Positions 28,960 through 41,468 of a DNA stretch of 64,000 nucleotides are shown in pieces. Both the position numbers and the translations under genes were made by a program. The notes beneath the pieces are model-generated. The model was not told where the DNA came from. It saw only the letters and a list, made by a program, of their open reading frames with translations, and did no database searches. Source of the stretch: Blattamonas nauphoetae. Lineage: Eukaryota > Preaxostyla > Oxymonadida. Each line of letters starts with the position of its first letter. Positions within the stretch are counted from its first letter, which is position 1. Where the stretch lies: the NCBI GenBank assembly GCA_033064195.1, contig JARBJD010000062.1, forward strand, positions 62,001 through 126,000, in the 5' to 3' direction.

Positions 28960-29318
28960 CTCTTTTTCTGACACCTGTATTCAGACATCTCTCTACTGAT
29001 TGATACACAAAATCTTTTTCACATTGATTCCTTCTTTTTTTGATTTCACATGTCATTCATGATATTTCCTTCAAACAAAGTCACTGAACATTCAAATCAA
29101 AAGAGTGTATCTCCAACCAGCAAAATCAAGAAAAGAGATCATTCATCCATCAACTCATACAAAAATCTGGGATTTTTGTATTTACAAGTTGTTTTTTATC
29201 AGAAATAACTCGCAAAGATGACGATTTCTGAAATGTCAGAAGTTTAAAGTAATAGTGTGGTCATCGAGAGTAAAATTGACAGGCAGAACCCCCGGTATAT
29301 TTTCAGGGTGGATATTGT
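28960..29318. other. Intergenic, converging gene ends
   Basis: This 359-bp AT-rich stretch between the ends of the centrin and P-loop genes has no open frame or RNA signature that I can support. Part of it will be the 3' ends of the two transcripts. Confidence 0.6.
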
Positions 29319-30344
29319 CTACTTATGTTGGGCGTTGTAGGAAGAAAGAAGACCCTCAAAAGTAACTTTCAGAGCTTCGTACATTTTGTCCTTATCCTCC
29401 TGTTTCCATGTCTTCTCATCCTCACGGAAACCAGTCGTGAGATCAACCGTGTTGTCAAGAACGCCAACCGGCATGTAGAATGTTTGGCCATCTCGAACGA
29501 TTTTGAGGGTGTTTGGCTTGTCTGACTGTTTGAGCATCCATTCAAAGTCATCACAGCCATATTCCTGACGCATCACCAATTCTGGGACACAGTGGAAGAT
29601 ATCAGTTGAGCCAGTCCAGCCAATTGGGGGAGCACGAGAAAGATTCTTCTCGAAGCTCTGCTCTGGTGTCACCTTGATGTAGAGCATGGCACATTTGCTG
29701 AGAATCTCCGGGTGGAATTTGGGAAGAGAGTAGTTATAACCGTATGGTTTGGGGAGAGGGAAGAAGTCAGGATAGCGTTCGGGTCCGCATCCACCACCAC
29801 GGGCGAATTCAATGACGATTGTGTGTTCAGGTGTATACATCTTGACATAATCATTCTTTTCTTGAATGAACTTTCTGCAATGTTCGTCCATAGCCTTTGC
29901 CACTTTGTTGAGAACAGCTTTTGAATATTTGGCGAACGGGTCTTCCATTTTGTTTGCTACGCACACTTTTGTGAGACGATCCATGATCCATTGACCAGGG
30001 GACTTGACATCAACAATCTTTTTCTGTTGAAGATCAAAGTAATCTTCATTCAACAGTTCGATCAATGCACCCCAGATTGTTGGGTCAATATATGAATAGT
30101 ATTCCCCATAGTAGAATGTTCGCTTTTGGCCTTGAGCCATGAGAGCATGGTCAATCATTTTAGTCATTTCTACGTATGGATAGTCGTCAAGCTGGATGGT
30201 TGGAAACCCGATTTTAAATTCGGCACGAGACTTCTCTGCGGGAAGTGAACGGAGGAACGCTCGAGTTTCACTCTTACCTGAAGCAGGGAGAGCGTTCAAG
30301 AGCACAATCGGCATAATTTGGTTGGATGTGTCGGCTTTCTTCAT
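29319..30344 (-). CDS. Uncharacterised P-loop kinase-like protein (341 aa)
   Basis: The Walker A motif A-L-P-A-S-G-K-S-E-T lies at the N-terminus after a hydrophobic strand (I-V-L-L-N), as in small-molecule kinases. Conserved-looking blocks follow: T-I-Q-L-D-D-Y-P-Y-V, W-G-A-L-I-E-L-L-N-E-D-Y, S-P-G-Q-W-I-M-D-R-L, and V-I-E-F-A-R-G-G. From memory these resemble uncharacterised P-loop proteins of anaerobic bacteria, which would make this a possible transferred gene; that is not tested. The substrate is unknown. The ATG at 30,344 is chosen because the frame upstream overlaps the start of the divergent Rap/Ran-GAP gene; an alternative start is 30,401. No introns are seen. Confidence 0.72.
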   Translation of the reverse strand: MKKADTSNQIMPIVLLNALPASGKSETRAFLRSLPAEKSRAEFKIGFPTIQLDDYPYVEMTKMIDHALMAQGQKRTFYYGEYYSYIDPTIWGALIELLNEDYFDLQQKKIVDVKSPGQWIMDRLTKVCVANKMEDPFAKYSKAVLNKVAKAMDEHCRKFIQEKNDYVKMYTPEHTIVIEFARGGGCGPERYPDFFPLPKPYGYNYSLPKFHPEILSKCAMLYIKVTPEQSFEKNLSRAPPIGWTGSTDIFHCVPELVMRQEYGCDDFEWMLKQSDKPNTLKIVRDGQTFYMPVGVLDNTVDLTTGFREDEKTWKQEDKDKMYEALKVTFEGLLSSYNAQHK

Positions 30345-30384
30345 TTGTCTGATCGAACCACAATCCGGGCATTGTTTTGACAGA

Positions 30385-33300
30385 ATGTTCCACCAGCACA
30401 TTCTGGAACTAGCGTTCCTCCCAGGAAGTGACAGTATCTCTTTTTTTGCATTTACTTAGTTATTTTTCCAAAGAAACTCACCTCTTGAAGGATTTTCCAG
30501 ATTCATTCAAAATCGAGCTTATTTGGGTGCCAGTGAGATTTATTTCGTCACCGAAGAATTTTACAGACAATGTCAAAACAGAATATCAGATGAGGTTATT
30601 TTTAGAGCTTATTGGGGCAGCGTTTTCAATTCGAGAAGGAGACAGCCTCCCTCTCATCCAAAATGCGACTGCTGTTTATAATGGAATGCTGAACGGCGAC
30701 TACTCTTCACCTATCTTTGAACAGCATGCCCAAGAATGGTTCTCAGTTTGTAGTTATTTTAATTCATCACATCCGTCAGACAATCGTGAATCATTTTTCA
30801 CTGTTCTTCGAAAATCCTCCACAATCAAACGCACAATCTTCTCCGTTCTTCGATCATGCAGTTACAGTCCGTTAATTTATTCAATTTACTGTACACGCTC
30901 CAGATCCTTGATCACCTCTCCTATTTCGCGTATTCTCGCTACAAATCTGTCCAACTCGACACCTGGAAGAACATATTTAAGAATATCCTTGGAATTGGAG
31001 ATTTTATTATCTCTGCCAAGGAAAACGTCTTTCCACTCACCCTCAAACAACACTACCTCCGTGTATGCCTGATTCTTCATCCTCATTGGATATAACAATA
31101 GGTTCTGTTTAATGTGTATATGTATTCACATGTCACGGATTTCGAAAGCTGGGACCTTCTGACCCTCACTGTTTCAAGATGGAACAATCTTGCCATCTTG
31201 ACAGAACAATGGAAAACGAATCTGGTATTCTTTCACTTCCGTTATATCTTTCACTCAGAATTCTCTTGTTGATTTCCATCTTCTTTCGACGTACGGAACA
31301 CCATTCGGCACCAAAGGAGTCATCACTCGTCCAACTCAAAGGTCGCATTCTCTTTCGTCATTCACCCTTTTAGATCACCTGATACTATGCTTCCAGATTG
31401 TACATATCAATACGCGATGTTTTTATTCGATCGAATTCTCCATGTACTCGGAAATCCCAACGCTATTTCCGATGTTGATGTGTACTCTCGCACTGTGTCA
31501 CATCTCACTTTTGTTCTTGGAAAAGTTATGCTCCCTGAATCAACTCTCAAGGACAAGTCCGACTGGGTTCAAATCCGGTACCCTCCTCCGCCAGTCAACA
31601 ATAACTTAGTCCTCTCATTTGTCGGGACATGGATGTGCCAAGCTGTGGTCTCTCCTCGACCAGTTTGCTTTTTTCTGAGATGCATCCGTTCAGGCTTTTT
31701 TTAATGGTGAAGCAACAGCCTCAGGGTTCTTCCTCTCCATCTTCACCTGCCTCTCAGCTCTTCCGTTCGAAAACTTCAATCTCTCACTTTTTGTGGCTGC
31801 ACTTTGCATTGCTCTTTCACCTCAATCCAATGAAACCATCCTTCGTGTCGTTCTCAACTCTCTCATCCCTCTCGTCCCAAATGATATCATTGGTGGGCCT
31901 CTCATTGTCCCAATCCTTGTGCCACTTCTCCGCCATCATTCCAAGCATACAGACCCCAAAATTCGATTCGCTGCAATTGTGATTCTCTCTTCATTCTACT
32001 CACTCCGACACGTCTATCCTAACTTCACGATACCCGCCCTCACAAACACAGATACGCCATATCTTTTCTTTAATGACTGCACAACGACATATGCTGACAT
32101 CAAGATGAAAGAAAGCGATATCCCTGCACCTCTTAGACGAAACTTAACAATGTCCATAAATCTCCCACCCTTCTTCCGTTTCTGGCGCAATCTCACCGAA
32201 AAGAAGCCATTCCAACTCGAAACTGGTGAATCATTCAGTCATCCCGACTTCAACAACAACAAGAATCTCTACAGTGTAGTATCTCCTTTTTTTCATTGAC
32301 CTTCTCAGACTTCTCGCCCCAACACCTTTGAAGACATTTCGTCTGAAGTTCTGAACATTCTTGTGGAACATCTGAAGACTGAATCAAACGAAGAGAACTT
32401 CCGGCGCATTCTCCACTCGCTTTCAGTCATCTTCCACGAGAACATCCTTCCCATTCAACACAAATCGTCTGCCTCCCAAAAACTCCAAGTTGACCATGCA
32501 TCGAAGGTGTTCAATACTCTTCTTGGCTGTCTGGTTTTTCCTTTTGCACAAACTGGGATGAAGCACGCGATTGTTGGCAATACAGACAGTGTCGCTGATC
32601 TGTTCGAGGCGCTCTCGTCGATCTCAGCCTTCGTCCGATACCTCCCCTCGCAAGACAAACCCGCCTTCCGCCTCATCTCCACGTTGGCCACATTCACCGA
32701 AAACGCCCTGTTCGCTCTGGTGGTTAAGCCAGCCTCGGCAGGAGGGACGTCCAGACCGACTGAAGAAGACCAGAGTTTGATCCACTCGTCGTTTGTCGTT
32801 CTGAACGACTGTGTTCTGAACAATGAGGACTTCATAACTTCAAAGGACGGCGTGGAGTTGATTGGGAAGCTCTTCCACCTCATCCAGTTCTCCATCCGCG
32901 CTGAAGCATTCATCACCCCCAACCTCCAAACCGCACTGCATGCCGAGACACCCAAACTCCCTCCCCACTACGCGCAGTCCTACGGTGCTTTCCAGCTCGG
33001 CTCGTCGCTCCTCAACCGTGTCGGGCACTTCCCCACAACCCACCACGCATCTGTCTCCACATTCGCGTTTCCCAAGCCGTTCATCTCGCAGACAATCAAG
33101 GACTTCACCAACCTCGCTCGCGAAGTGGACCAGAAAGGAAAGGATCAAGACAGCGGATCATTCGCCAAGCAAGCACAGCAAATCCAGACGAATCTGAACC
33201 TGTCCCTCAACAGAGCGGCCTCAATCGGCGTTCAGAAACGCCCCGACACCAGACTGGACAGTCCATTCAAACCAGCATCGCCAGCGGTCAACCCCTTCTT

Positions 33301-35071
33301 CGGTGCTCCCTCGCCATCCCTCCCCGTCTCATCCGACACTCGCACAACTCTCTCGTCGATACCACAGCACGCTTCCCCTTTGTCTACCTCGGTTGCTCCA
33401 ACGGGTCCGGAAGAGGCACACGAGTCCTTCCCATTCTTCGCTGGACCAGCCGCCCAGAACCCATTCGCTTTCTCGCCAATTCCAGAAATCAAGAATTCTG
33501 TGTGCAAACACTACATGCAGAACAACTTCTCTCTCCTCACTTCTGTTGAACAGCCAATCACCCACACAGCGTCTGGCGAGACTGAGCCGTCAAGTCTCCT
33601 CTTCATTTCCGAACCGACTGGAGATTACTGTTGGAACTTCCGATTGAAGGGAACAGCACACGTCGGACGAGTCAACCACGAAGAGCTGCTCCCGCTGAAC
33701 ATCAAAAAGCCGCCCCCGCAGAAGAAGACATTCAAGCCACGGGAGGACGACGTCCTGCTCAAACTTCTCAAAGAGAAGAAGGCAAAATTCGATCTTCCGT
33801 TCGACCTCCACACGAACGAAGACTTGTCGCAGCACAGCTCGGTCACAATGGTTGAGCTGCTCGACACCCCCGCCCAGCCGACTCGTGCCGACGCAAGCAA
33901 ACCAATCCCGCCACCATCCAACACCCTCTTCTCCTCCCACCCCTTCAAGAAGCACGAGTCCAACGGCGATCCTTCTCAAAAGCGACAAGTGTTCTTCCCG
34001 TCCTCCCTCCTTCCACATTACTCCAAGTTCACAAACGCTGCCCCTCGCTTCACCCTCGCCTACCCTCAAAGCTATTCGTACAACACCATCAGCCACAACC
34101 TTTGGGCGCATCTCGGCGGTCTGCAGGTGAACAGCCAGACCATCGACGAGATGCTCACCTCGTCCACGTCCACCTTCCGCTCCAACACGCAGGCCACCTC
34201 GCAAGTCCTCTCGAATGTGTTCAACCCGAACAACAAAGTCACACCAGAACCCTCGTTCCTGTCACGTGCCTCTTCATTTGGGTCCCATATTCTCACACCC
34301 CTCACAGAATCCACCAACCTCGAGGGCAAGATCGAACACTTCCACGAGACAACTGAACGCGCCTGCCACAAGATCGGATGTGTCTACGTCAAAAAGAACC
34401 AAGTCGACCAGAATCGCATCTTCCACAATCACACCTCGTCACCCGCCTTTGTGGACTTCACTCGCGCACTCGGGTGGTTCGTCCATCTTCCGACACATCG
34501 CGGGTTCCTCGGCAAGCTCGACAGAGAAGGTGTTTGTGGGTTTTACGCGCCGTACCATGCAGACTACACGCACGAGACTCTCTGGCATGTACCGTCCATG
34601 TGGCCGACACGGGAGGACGATGACCAGCAGGTTCATAAGAAACGACATGTGGGCAACGATCACATCCACGTGATTTGGACAGAACACCATTCCGAGTACC
34701 GTCCAGAGACTGTCACGTCTCAGTTCAACTTCGTGCACATCGTCGTCTCTCCAATCCCCACATCCGGCCACAAACTATATCGCGTCCGAGTGCACACCCG
34801 ACAGAATCCAAAACAGTCGACAGAGTTTCGCCCGTTTGGGCCAGTCGACGATTATTCAGTTGTGACGGAAGAGGCCCTCGCTGAGGTTGTCAGGCAGACA
34901 GCAATCAACGCGGATATGAATGTTAGACTTAATCAACCGGGATTTGCTAGACCATTCCCTGTTCGAGAGCTGGCTCTTCGTGATCTCTCAAAACACAAGT
35001 CAATGAGCGAAAACCTCGACAGCACTCTTTACCAGTTCATTCCACGGTTTATCTCGGGATCATCGGAATGA
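30385..35071 (+). CDS. Rap/Ran-GAP domain protein (RalGAP-alpha/tuberin-like)
   Basis: Nine exons are inferred: 30,385-30,427, 30,501-30,745, 30,780-30,860, 30,904-31,062, 31,102-31,224, 31,259-31,341, 31,374-31,647, 31,694-32,275 and 32,309-35,071 (1450 residues). The N-terminal 550 residues look like helical solenoid, with R-I-L-H-V-L-G-N-P and L-S-F-V-G-T-W-M-C-Q-A as in RalGAP-alpha. A disordered middle follows. The GAP domain (about 1210-1400) has H-K-I-G-C-V-Y, F-L-G-K-L-D, K-K-R-H-V-G-N-D with the catalytic Asn-thumb near 1312, and S-Q-F-N-F-V-H-I-V-V. It would switch off a Ras-like GTPase such as Ral, Rap or Rheb. Introns are 73, 34, 43, 39, 34, 32, 46 and 33 nt. Exons 1-3 are the least certain. 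Confidence 0.85.
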
Positions 35072-35198
35072 ACAAAACAGATTTCGACTTAGTTGATAAT
35101 CATGACGTGTTTTCCGATAATATCCTCATCGTTCACGCCTTCTTTCTCAATGTCCGCGCTTTCTTTTTTGAAAAAGGGGTGATCGATTCTTCATTACC

Positions 35199-38100
35199 AT
35201 GCTAGCTGAATATCGGGCTCCACGTCAAGTTTTTCACCCAATTGATGTATGGATAACCCTTTCTTCCCCTTATTTATCATTCTATGCATACCCTATCCAT
35301 GTTTCACCCAGCCCGATCAAGTTCCCTTCCTCTTGGAACAACTAAGCCAACACGATGTTCTTCTTCAGCACAGCGCATTGGTAACACTTCAGTCATCGAT
35401 CCTCCATGGTATTTTTTTCGATTTCTCTCGTAATTGCGACGTAGTTCCATCGTTTTTTAAACATCTTTGCACAGAACAAGTTTTCGAGAAACTCAAGCAT
35501 ATCATTACAACAACACCAGATCACGCTGTCTTTGTTTGTTTTCCTTCCCATTGACCCTTTCAGCTTCAAGCACTCACCCTGTACTCTGTCTTAATAGAGG
35601 AAATTCTTCAACACAACGATTTCGATCCAAAAGAACATCTTGTGACAATGCTTTTGATGGCAATGGAAAATACCGACTCTAATTTGTCACAAGCTTCATA
35701 TTCGTTGCTGTTGGATCTTGTTAGAAATGATTCTGGAAAGAAAGCAGTCTTCACACAAGAACAGCTGAACACGATTGTTTTCAACATCCAGTATGGAGTT
35801 AATCCATTTATTCCACTAAATACCATCGATATGATGATGAAAGAACGTTGTATTGAGATTTTGTTCGCGTGCTGTTCCAACGATGATTTTGTCCACACTC
35901 ACCGAGCAATTTTAAAGGATTTGGAGTGCACACTGGAGGATCTCAGCGACGAGGGGCCACGAGAGTGGGCTAAAAGTGCACAATCAGGGAAATACGATCC
36001 GAATTACGACACTATGGAGTTGCCCAACCCATTCAATTCATCGACCTCTCTACCCCCACAGACGTACCCACTCCAACTTCCTCCCTCGTTTCCAGCTCAT
36101 CCATTACTCTCTAAACCAACCACCACATCCCAAGAAAAGGAACCTCTTCCGCAGCCAAATTTAACCTCACCTTTCTTTCAAGATCAGCCCCAATCGTTTG
36201 CTTCACTTCCAATTCCCCGCACATCTCCAACATATGTCGAGATTCCTTTTGCACTCGATCATCCTCCAGAATCATCGTCGAGTTTCTTCATCCAAAAGAC
36301 TACGGAAGCCATCGGAGACAGCGCTACAAACTTGTTGGCTCTTCTTCGAAACAAACTGACAAACAGCGACAATGAACAGACATCGAGTGATGAACAGGAC
36401 GCTGAAATTGAAAGAGCAATACTTGCCGAACAAATGCGAAAAAGGGAAATCGAAACTTCGACTGAACGCCGATTGAAAGAGCTTCAAAGTGAGGAAACCG
36501 AATACGAAATGCGAATCCAGCACTTAGAATGGGTTCTCGGAAACATCACAAAAGAGAAGAACGAAAGGCCAAAGGTGATTGAAGAAAAGCAAGTCGACAA
36601 GATTGATGAAATGAGTCTCAAGATCGTCAACGAGCTGTCCCCCCTGAAGCATGCCCCTGTCCCCAACCCGGCCCTGAAAGTGGTGAAGAAGATCGATTAT
36701 GACTCCCTCTCTCTGCAGCACGGCGGCCTCACCCCGATCACACTGTCTGCACTCACTGTGAAGTATGTCCTCTGCTCTCCTCATTCTCTCCTGCCTCTCC
36801 AGCGACGCCCCGATCTCGATTATCGATGTCACTTTGAAGACAATCGAAGACGCCTTCACAAACGCCACAAAGGAGACCTTCCCAGCACTCATCAACTTCA
36901 CAGCACCATATCCCCTCCGCTGCTTGACCAGTCTCTTCTACTTCTGCCGTTTGGGGACTCATCGGATGGAGCAGCTCATGCGGCTCTTCAAGGCCATCAT
37001 TCTCTTCCATCCGGAAAAGGAAGGACGCCAAAAGCTCGCCATTCGAGTGATGGAGTGTGGGATCTCATCAGCTCTGACGTCTCCAAACTGTGTCGACACA
37101 ACAACGCCGATCAGTCTCGTCACCCCCGCCTTCTCGGCGTTCATTCGGAGTCTTTTCCACACACTCCCTCCTCCGCCTCTCTCGACAGTGTCTGTGTATC
37201 CTTCGTCCAACCCCCTCAACTACTTCCTTCCACCCGAACTCATCAACACAGTCCTCCCACTCGCCGAGTTCCCACAGTTTGAAACGTTTGACTCGCCAAT
37301 CTTTGTCGACTCCACATACCTCCAAACAACCAACCTTCTTCCGATCCTTGTTCGCGTGCTTTCTCACAAGAACATCAACATTGTGGAGGATATTTTGGAA
37401 TGCTTGTTCGACATTGCGCGAATGGGATCAGGCCTTCTCAAATGGCCCAAGCCAGACACACCAGCATCAACAACCGAAACAACCAAATCCAAAAAGAAGA
37501 GGAAACGGGAGAAAAAGGCCGCCCAGAACAAAGACTCCCACACAGGCGACTCCACGTTCAACTACCTCCACCCGCACCCTTTCTACGACACCCTCACGTC
37601 GTGCAATGCCATCCACATCGCTTTCTACGTGTTCGTGCGCGGGATGTCTGACAAAGCCAAGTTTTGCGGTTGCCACTTCATCTGCGAGGTCATGCGGGGG
37701 CAGAAACTGAGTGGGATGTTCGAACAGCTCTACCCGTACCTCCTCTCTCAGCTGCAACCCATCCTCACTTTCGTCCCACCAGACACGTTCCAGAGCAACG
37801 TGGATATTCTTATTAGCACTCCACTTGCTCTGCTGACTGACTCTGAGTACGACCTTCTCCCAGAGGAGAGCGTGCTGATGTTTAACGAGTCGATTGTGGT
37901 CGCGACCTTACGCTCACTCAAATGCCTCGCAGCGGGCCAACTGAACAACGAAGCACTCCTCGAAAAGGGGCTCTTGACAGCAGTGATTGAGGTTCTTCGA
38001 CAGTATGACTTTCCTCTCTTCCTTATTTCTTCCTCAAGCACAAACTCTCTCGCTCTTCTTCACCATGGGCTTGATTTCATTGCTCTTCTCCTGGTGGAAG

Positions 38101-38270
38101 GTGGGCAACCCATGAAGGATACTATTGAAGGCTATATCTCAACAAAAGAGTTGCATACAATCGTGAAACGGAAAAACCAAGTGCTTTTCCGGTTCAAGGT
38201 TGAAGTTGATGAAGCGTTTCGAATGGAACAGGAGGATTTTTCGGTGACTGAAAGAGACAGACAATCTTAG
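35199..38270 (+). CDS. ARM/HEAT-like helical protein, unknown function (956 aa)
   Basis: Exons 35,199-35,246, 35,312-35,408, 35,475-35,533, 35,564-36,762 and 36,803-38,270 join in phase. The first 200 residues look like armadillo-type repeats (L-L-E-Q-L-S-Q-H-D-V-L-L-Q-H-S-A-L-V-T-L). A proline-rich linker follows, then a Glu/Arg coiled coil (about 330-400) and more helical repeats to the end. K-K-K-R-K-R-E-K-K is a likely nuclear signal or basic loop near residue 640. The family is not recognised. The 30-nt intron at 35,534-35,563 contains an in-frame stop, so it must be spliced; the fourth is 40 nt. GC content rises in the last exon. Confidence 0.75.
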
Positions 38271-38406
38271 AAGTTTTATTCTGCTAGATTGTTGATTCAT
38301 TTCCTTTGATCTGAATAATGTCCCTTTCCAACGATTTTTGGTTTTTCGAAGCCTTATCATCGTCATTCTGGAGTGTTGAATTCCATTGTGGGTTGCTCCA
38401 AGACTG

Positions 38407-39116
38407 ATGTCAGATCGTGGACACAAACGGACAGGAAACGAGTACAACAAATATTCATACACTCCTCAACCTTCTAATGAGCGGAGACAAAGCCAACAGA
38501 CTCGCACTCAGAAGCCACGTTACGAGTCAATACCCTCTGATGGAACTGATGGACCCCAGCGATGTTTGCCAAATTCTGACTTTTTCAACCAGAATACATC
38601 CATCTATATTGAATTTTTCAAACTCCTTCATTGGTCTACCTTTAGCTATCGAAGGATACATCATCTTTATAAGTAATCTTCATGAGGAAGTTGGCGAGGA
38701 CCAGGTGAAGGATTTCTTTTTAGAGTTCGGAAATGTGACAAACATTCGAATGAACTTAGATCATAGAACAGGTGCAATGAAGGTTTCTTTCCTTCTCATC
38801 GATATCCACCTCATCTCTCTCAACTACCCTCGATATTCTGATCCAACCACACGTCTCTCTAGGAATATGCACTTGTGGAATACCAAACTTACCAAGAAGC
38901 TTTAACCGCCGTTGAAAAAGGAAATGGCGCTGAATTTCTTGGGAAACAACTGTTGGTAAATTTTGCTTTTAAACAGCCTCCAACACGAAGGTATCAGATC
39001 ATTCAGCGTTACCTTTCCTTAGGTTGGAACCTCCCCAACCAGTGGTTGAAACTGATGTGGGTGAGAAGCAGATGATTGTAGATCCACAGAGTTTACCTTC
39101 GTCGGACCCAATGTGA
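38407..39116 (+). CDS. RBM8A: Y14/RBM8A, exon junction complex RNA-binding protein
   Basis: Exons 38,407-38,563, 38,646-38,782, 38,863-38,990 and 39,023-39,116 give 171 residues. The join G-P-Q-R-S-I-E-G-Y-I-I-F-I-S-N-L-H-E-E-V matches the Y14 entry to its RRM almost word for word (G-P-Q-R-S-V-E-G-W-I-L-F-V-T in human). N-I-R-M-N-L-D-H-R-T-G and A-L-V-E-Y-Q-T-Y-Q-E-A are the RRM core. Y14 pairs with Mago and marks exon junctions on spliced mRNA, which fits the intron-rich genes here. The third intron is 32 nt; the C-terminal tail it opens is not conserved, so that junction is less certain. Confidence 0.9.
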
Positions 39117-39378
39117 TCAATTCACTGTCTTCAACGTCGTCGATTTAACCCACAACTCCGGATAAACCCACACTCTGGATCTGTGACCCAGAGTTCGGAT
39201 ATATTCCAAGTTTCATCATTATTTTGTCATTATTTCGTCATAATCTGATCTGGAGAACGCTTAATCTCATGAAATGAACAAGGAAAGAGAGAGATTGAGC
39301 AACAAGACGCGAGATGAAAACGTCAGTGTCTGGATAAGAAAAACTGCTGATCGAACCACTTCGATTTCTCAACAAACC

Positions 39379-40080
39379 ATGGTGTGAATTCTGCAATTTC
39401 TCACTCACCCTCTCACTCTATTATCTACTTCTTCTTCCTCTGATATTATTATTTTCTCTTCTCATCCTCTTACAGACGGCGAGAAAGACAAAGATACAAA
39501 ACTATTTTAATTGGCGAGTTCGTGTCGTTCTAACAGATGGACGACACTTTGTAGGAAAATTCATGTCATCAGATAGATTTTACAATCTGGTTCTCGCAGA
39601 AACCGAAGAAGTTCGCACAGTGAAGGCAAAGAAAGGTCTTTTTTTCATTTCCACACAACGTCCTTCAGGTGTTGAAGAACAAGAAGAAAAACGTTTTCTT
39701 GGATTTATCTTACTTCGAGGCGAACATGTTGTGACGATGATTCCGGAACAACCCCCACCTAAGAACGTGCGTTTCACACTCCATTTTTCTCAATCTTTCT
39801 CTTCTTCTCCACATCTGTTCAGAAGGAAACTGCTGCTGTGAAACCAGTCGTTCCCACAACAGCTATTCCGATTGCAAGAGGAATGCCTGCCCCAATTGCT
39901 GGTGGAGGAGCTCTCCCTGTAATGACAGCTCCATGGGCTGGAAATCAAATGGTTCCTCAACCCATGATGCAAATGGGACGAGGAATGCCCATGCCAGGCC
40001 AATTTCCAATGATGACAAATCAGTGGGGAACAAATCCAATGATTCCTGCACCATTTCCCCCAGCGCAACCACGCCATTAA
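39379..40080 (+). CDS. SNRPB: SmB core spliceosomal protein
   Basis: Exons 39,379-39,381, 39,476-39,635, 39,669-39,766 and 39,823-40,080 give 172 residues: M-T-A-R-K-T-K, an Sm1 motif (R-V-R-V-V-L-T-D-G-R-H-F-V-G-K-F-M), Sm2 (L-G-F-I-L-L-R-G-E-H-V-V), then a Met/Pro/Gly-rich tail as in SmB. It is part of the Sm ring on U1, U2, U4 and U5 snRNAs. The first exon is the ATG alone. The 33-nt intron at 39,636-39,668 is a multiple of three and stop-free, so an unspliced form would also read through, but it breaks the E-E-Q-E-E-K-R-F-L-G region expected in the family. Confidence 0.92.
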
Positions 40081-40448
40081 TTTGCATGACTTTTCCTTTA
40101 TATCTCTCATTTCACTTTTTCATTGAATTTGAAGGAATAATCTGTGTTGGGTGAGTAGATTTTAGTGAATTCATTCGGAGATCGTTCCATTTCTGGCGAT
40201 GATTTTGAGTGTTGATCGTTGAGAGGGTGTTTGAAGACAATGAACAAGAAAATTATGAGAACGAATCGTGTGGATGAGTATGTTGACAAGTTGGTGTGTC
40301 TGGTACGAAAAGACTTCCTCAGCAACCTTCTGCGCTTCTCTTCTTCTGCTCCCCTCAATTGCTCTTTCGGTTCTCATCTCATTTTTTCTTGTTCCTGTTT
40401 TTTGGTTATCGAAATCTGGTTCCTGAATTTTCTCCTCCTCTTCCCTTC

Positions 40449-40765
40449 TCACCCATTCTTCTTCCTCTCAGTTGAGTTGTTCATGTTTTTCTTTATGTCT
40501 CCCTCCATTCTCATGAAATACGAAATCACGGCCTGAATCCCGATCAGGTGGTACAAAGTCATAAACACACTGTACATGATCGACTCCATCGCAAATGGCG
40601 TGCTTACAAGTGGAGGCCTCGTTGCTTCGATGAACGACTCTGCCTGTGCCAAAGAAAGAGTCAGGGGGCCGAATCGATGGTTGTAACTGTAAGATAAGGG
40701 GCAAAAGATTCGGCAGGTGTTATTCCGTCGTCTGTTTGATAGTTCTGATCGGTGAACGATGCCAT
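40449..40765 (-). CDS. Small predicted protein with one hydrophobic segment (90 aa)
   Basis: Exons 40,688-40,765 and 40,449-40,643 join through a 44-nt intron (GTTACA...GCACAG) that carries an in-frame stop. The polar start is followed near residues 47-65 by a hydrophobic stretch (M-Y-S-V-F-M-T-L-Y-H-L-I-G-I-Q-A-V-I) and a basic end. No family is recognised. It is supported only by the open frame, the good intron and its own space between neighbours, so it could be spurious. The 368-bp stretch 40,081-40,448 next to it holds nothing I can name. Confidence 0.4.
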
Positions 40766-41468
40766 GTTTCCTTCGAGATCGAGAAAAGGAGAGAGAGAGA
40801 ATGAAACAATGCATGGATAATCATGAAAAATTATCAATCATCAGAACACAATCAGTATAATCTCTCTGGGATCATGAAAAATTTGTCGCTTGTGAACCAT
40901 CCAGTCATATTGAGATCAATCATTCCACAGTCACAGAAGGATTGACAAGGTGACATTCCAGAATAATCATGGAAAGTCTCTCTTGTGAAAACAAATCCTT
41001 CTTCCATGTGAGATTAATGCAGTGAACAACAGGTTGGAATGTCTGTTCTTGCCTTTGCATCAGAGTCAATGATAAGGAAGATAGTGGGCTTTTCTTTATC
41101 GTGAAATAAAGAAAAAATTCACTCTCACCCTGCAAGATGCTTAAAAAGAACAATTTTCAAGACAGATGTCTTTTGTGTTGTTCAGAAAACATGACCGTTA
41201 CGATGCGACAGTACCCACTCAAATTGCGTACAATGTGATTTACATCAGATAATCTCAAATAAAAAATGCTCAATAGCTGTACATACAATTGTTTGCTTTT
41301 GATGACTTCTCACGTAAAAAAAAGTGCGGGTGACTGGAATCATGATCGACGACGATTCCAACTTGTTCGCGCTGAACTCTCTTGACTGATGTTTGCCTTC
41401 ATCTTATGGATTTTCTATACTTATTTCTTAATATTTATCCTCTTCTTCCCTGCTTAGTCTTGCTATCA
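40766..41468. other. Intergenic region
   Basis: About 700 bp between divergent gene starts. No open frame here has a family or a convincing splice pattern, and no RNA gene signature is visible. It should hold promoters for the small gene and for the coiled-coil gene. Confidence 0.5.

Noticed and set aside
31564-31580. GGTTCAAATCCGG, like a tRNA B box
   Set aside because: It is part of a well-supported exon of the Rap/Ran-GAP gene and has no tRNA fold nearby.
40920-41153. Minus-strand 77-residue frame in the 40.8-41.5 kb gap
   Set aside because: No recognised family or splice pattern; composition like intergenic DNA.
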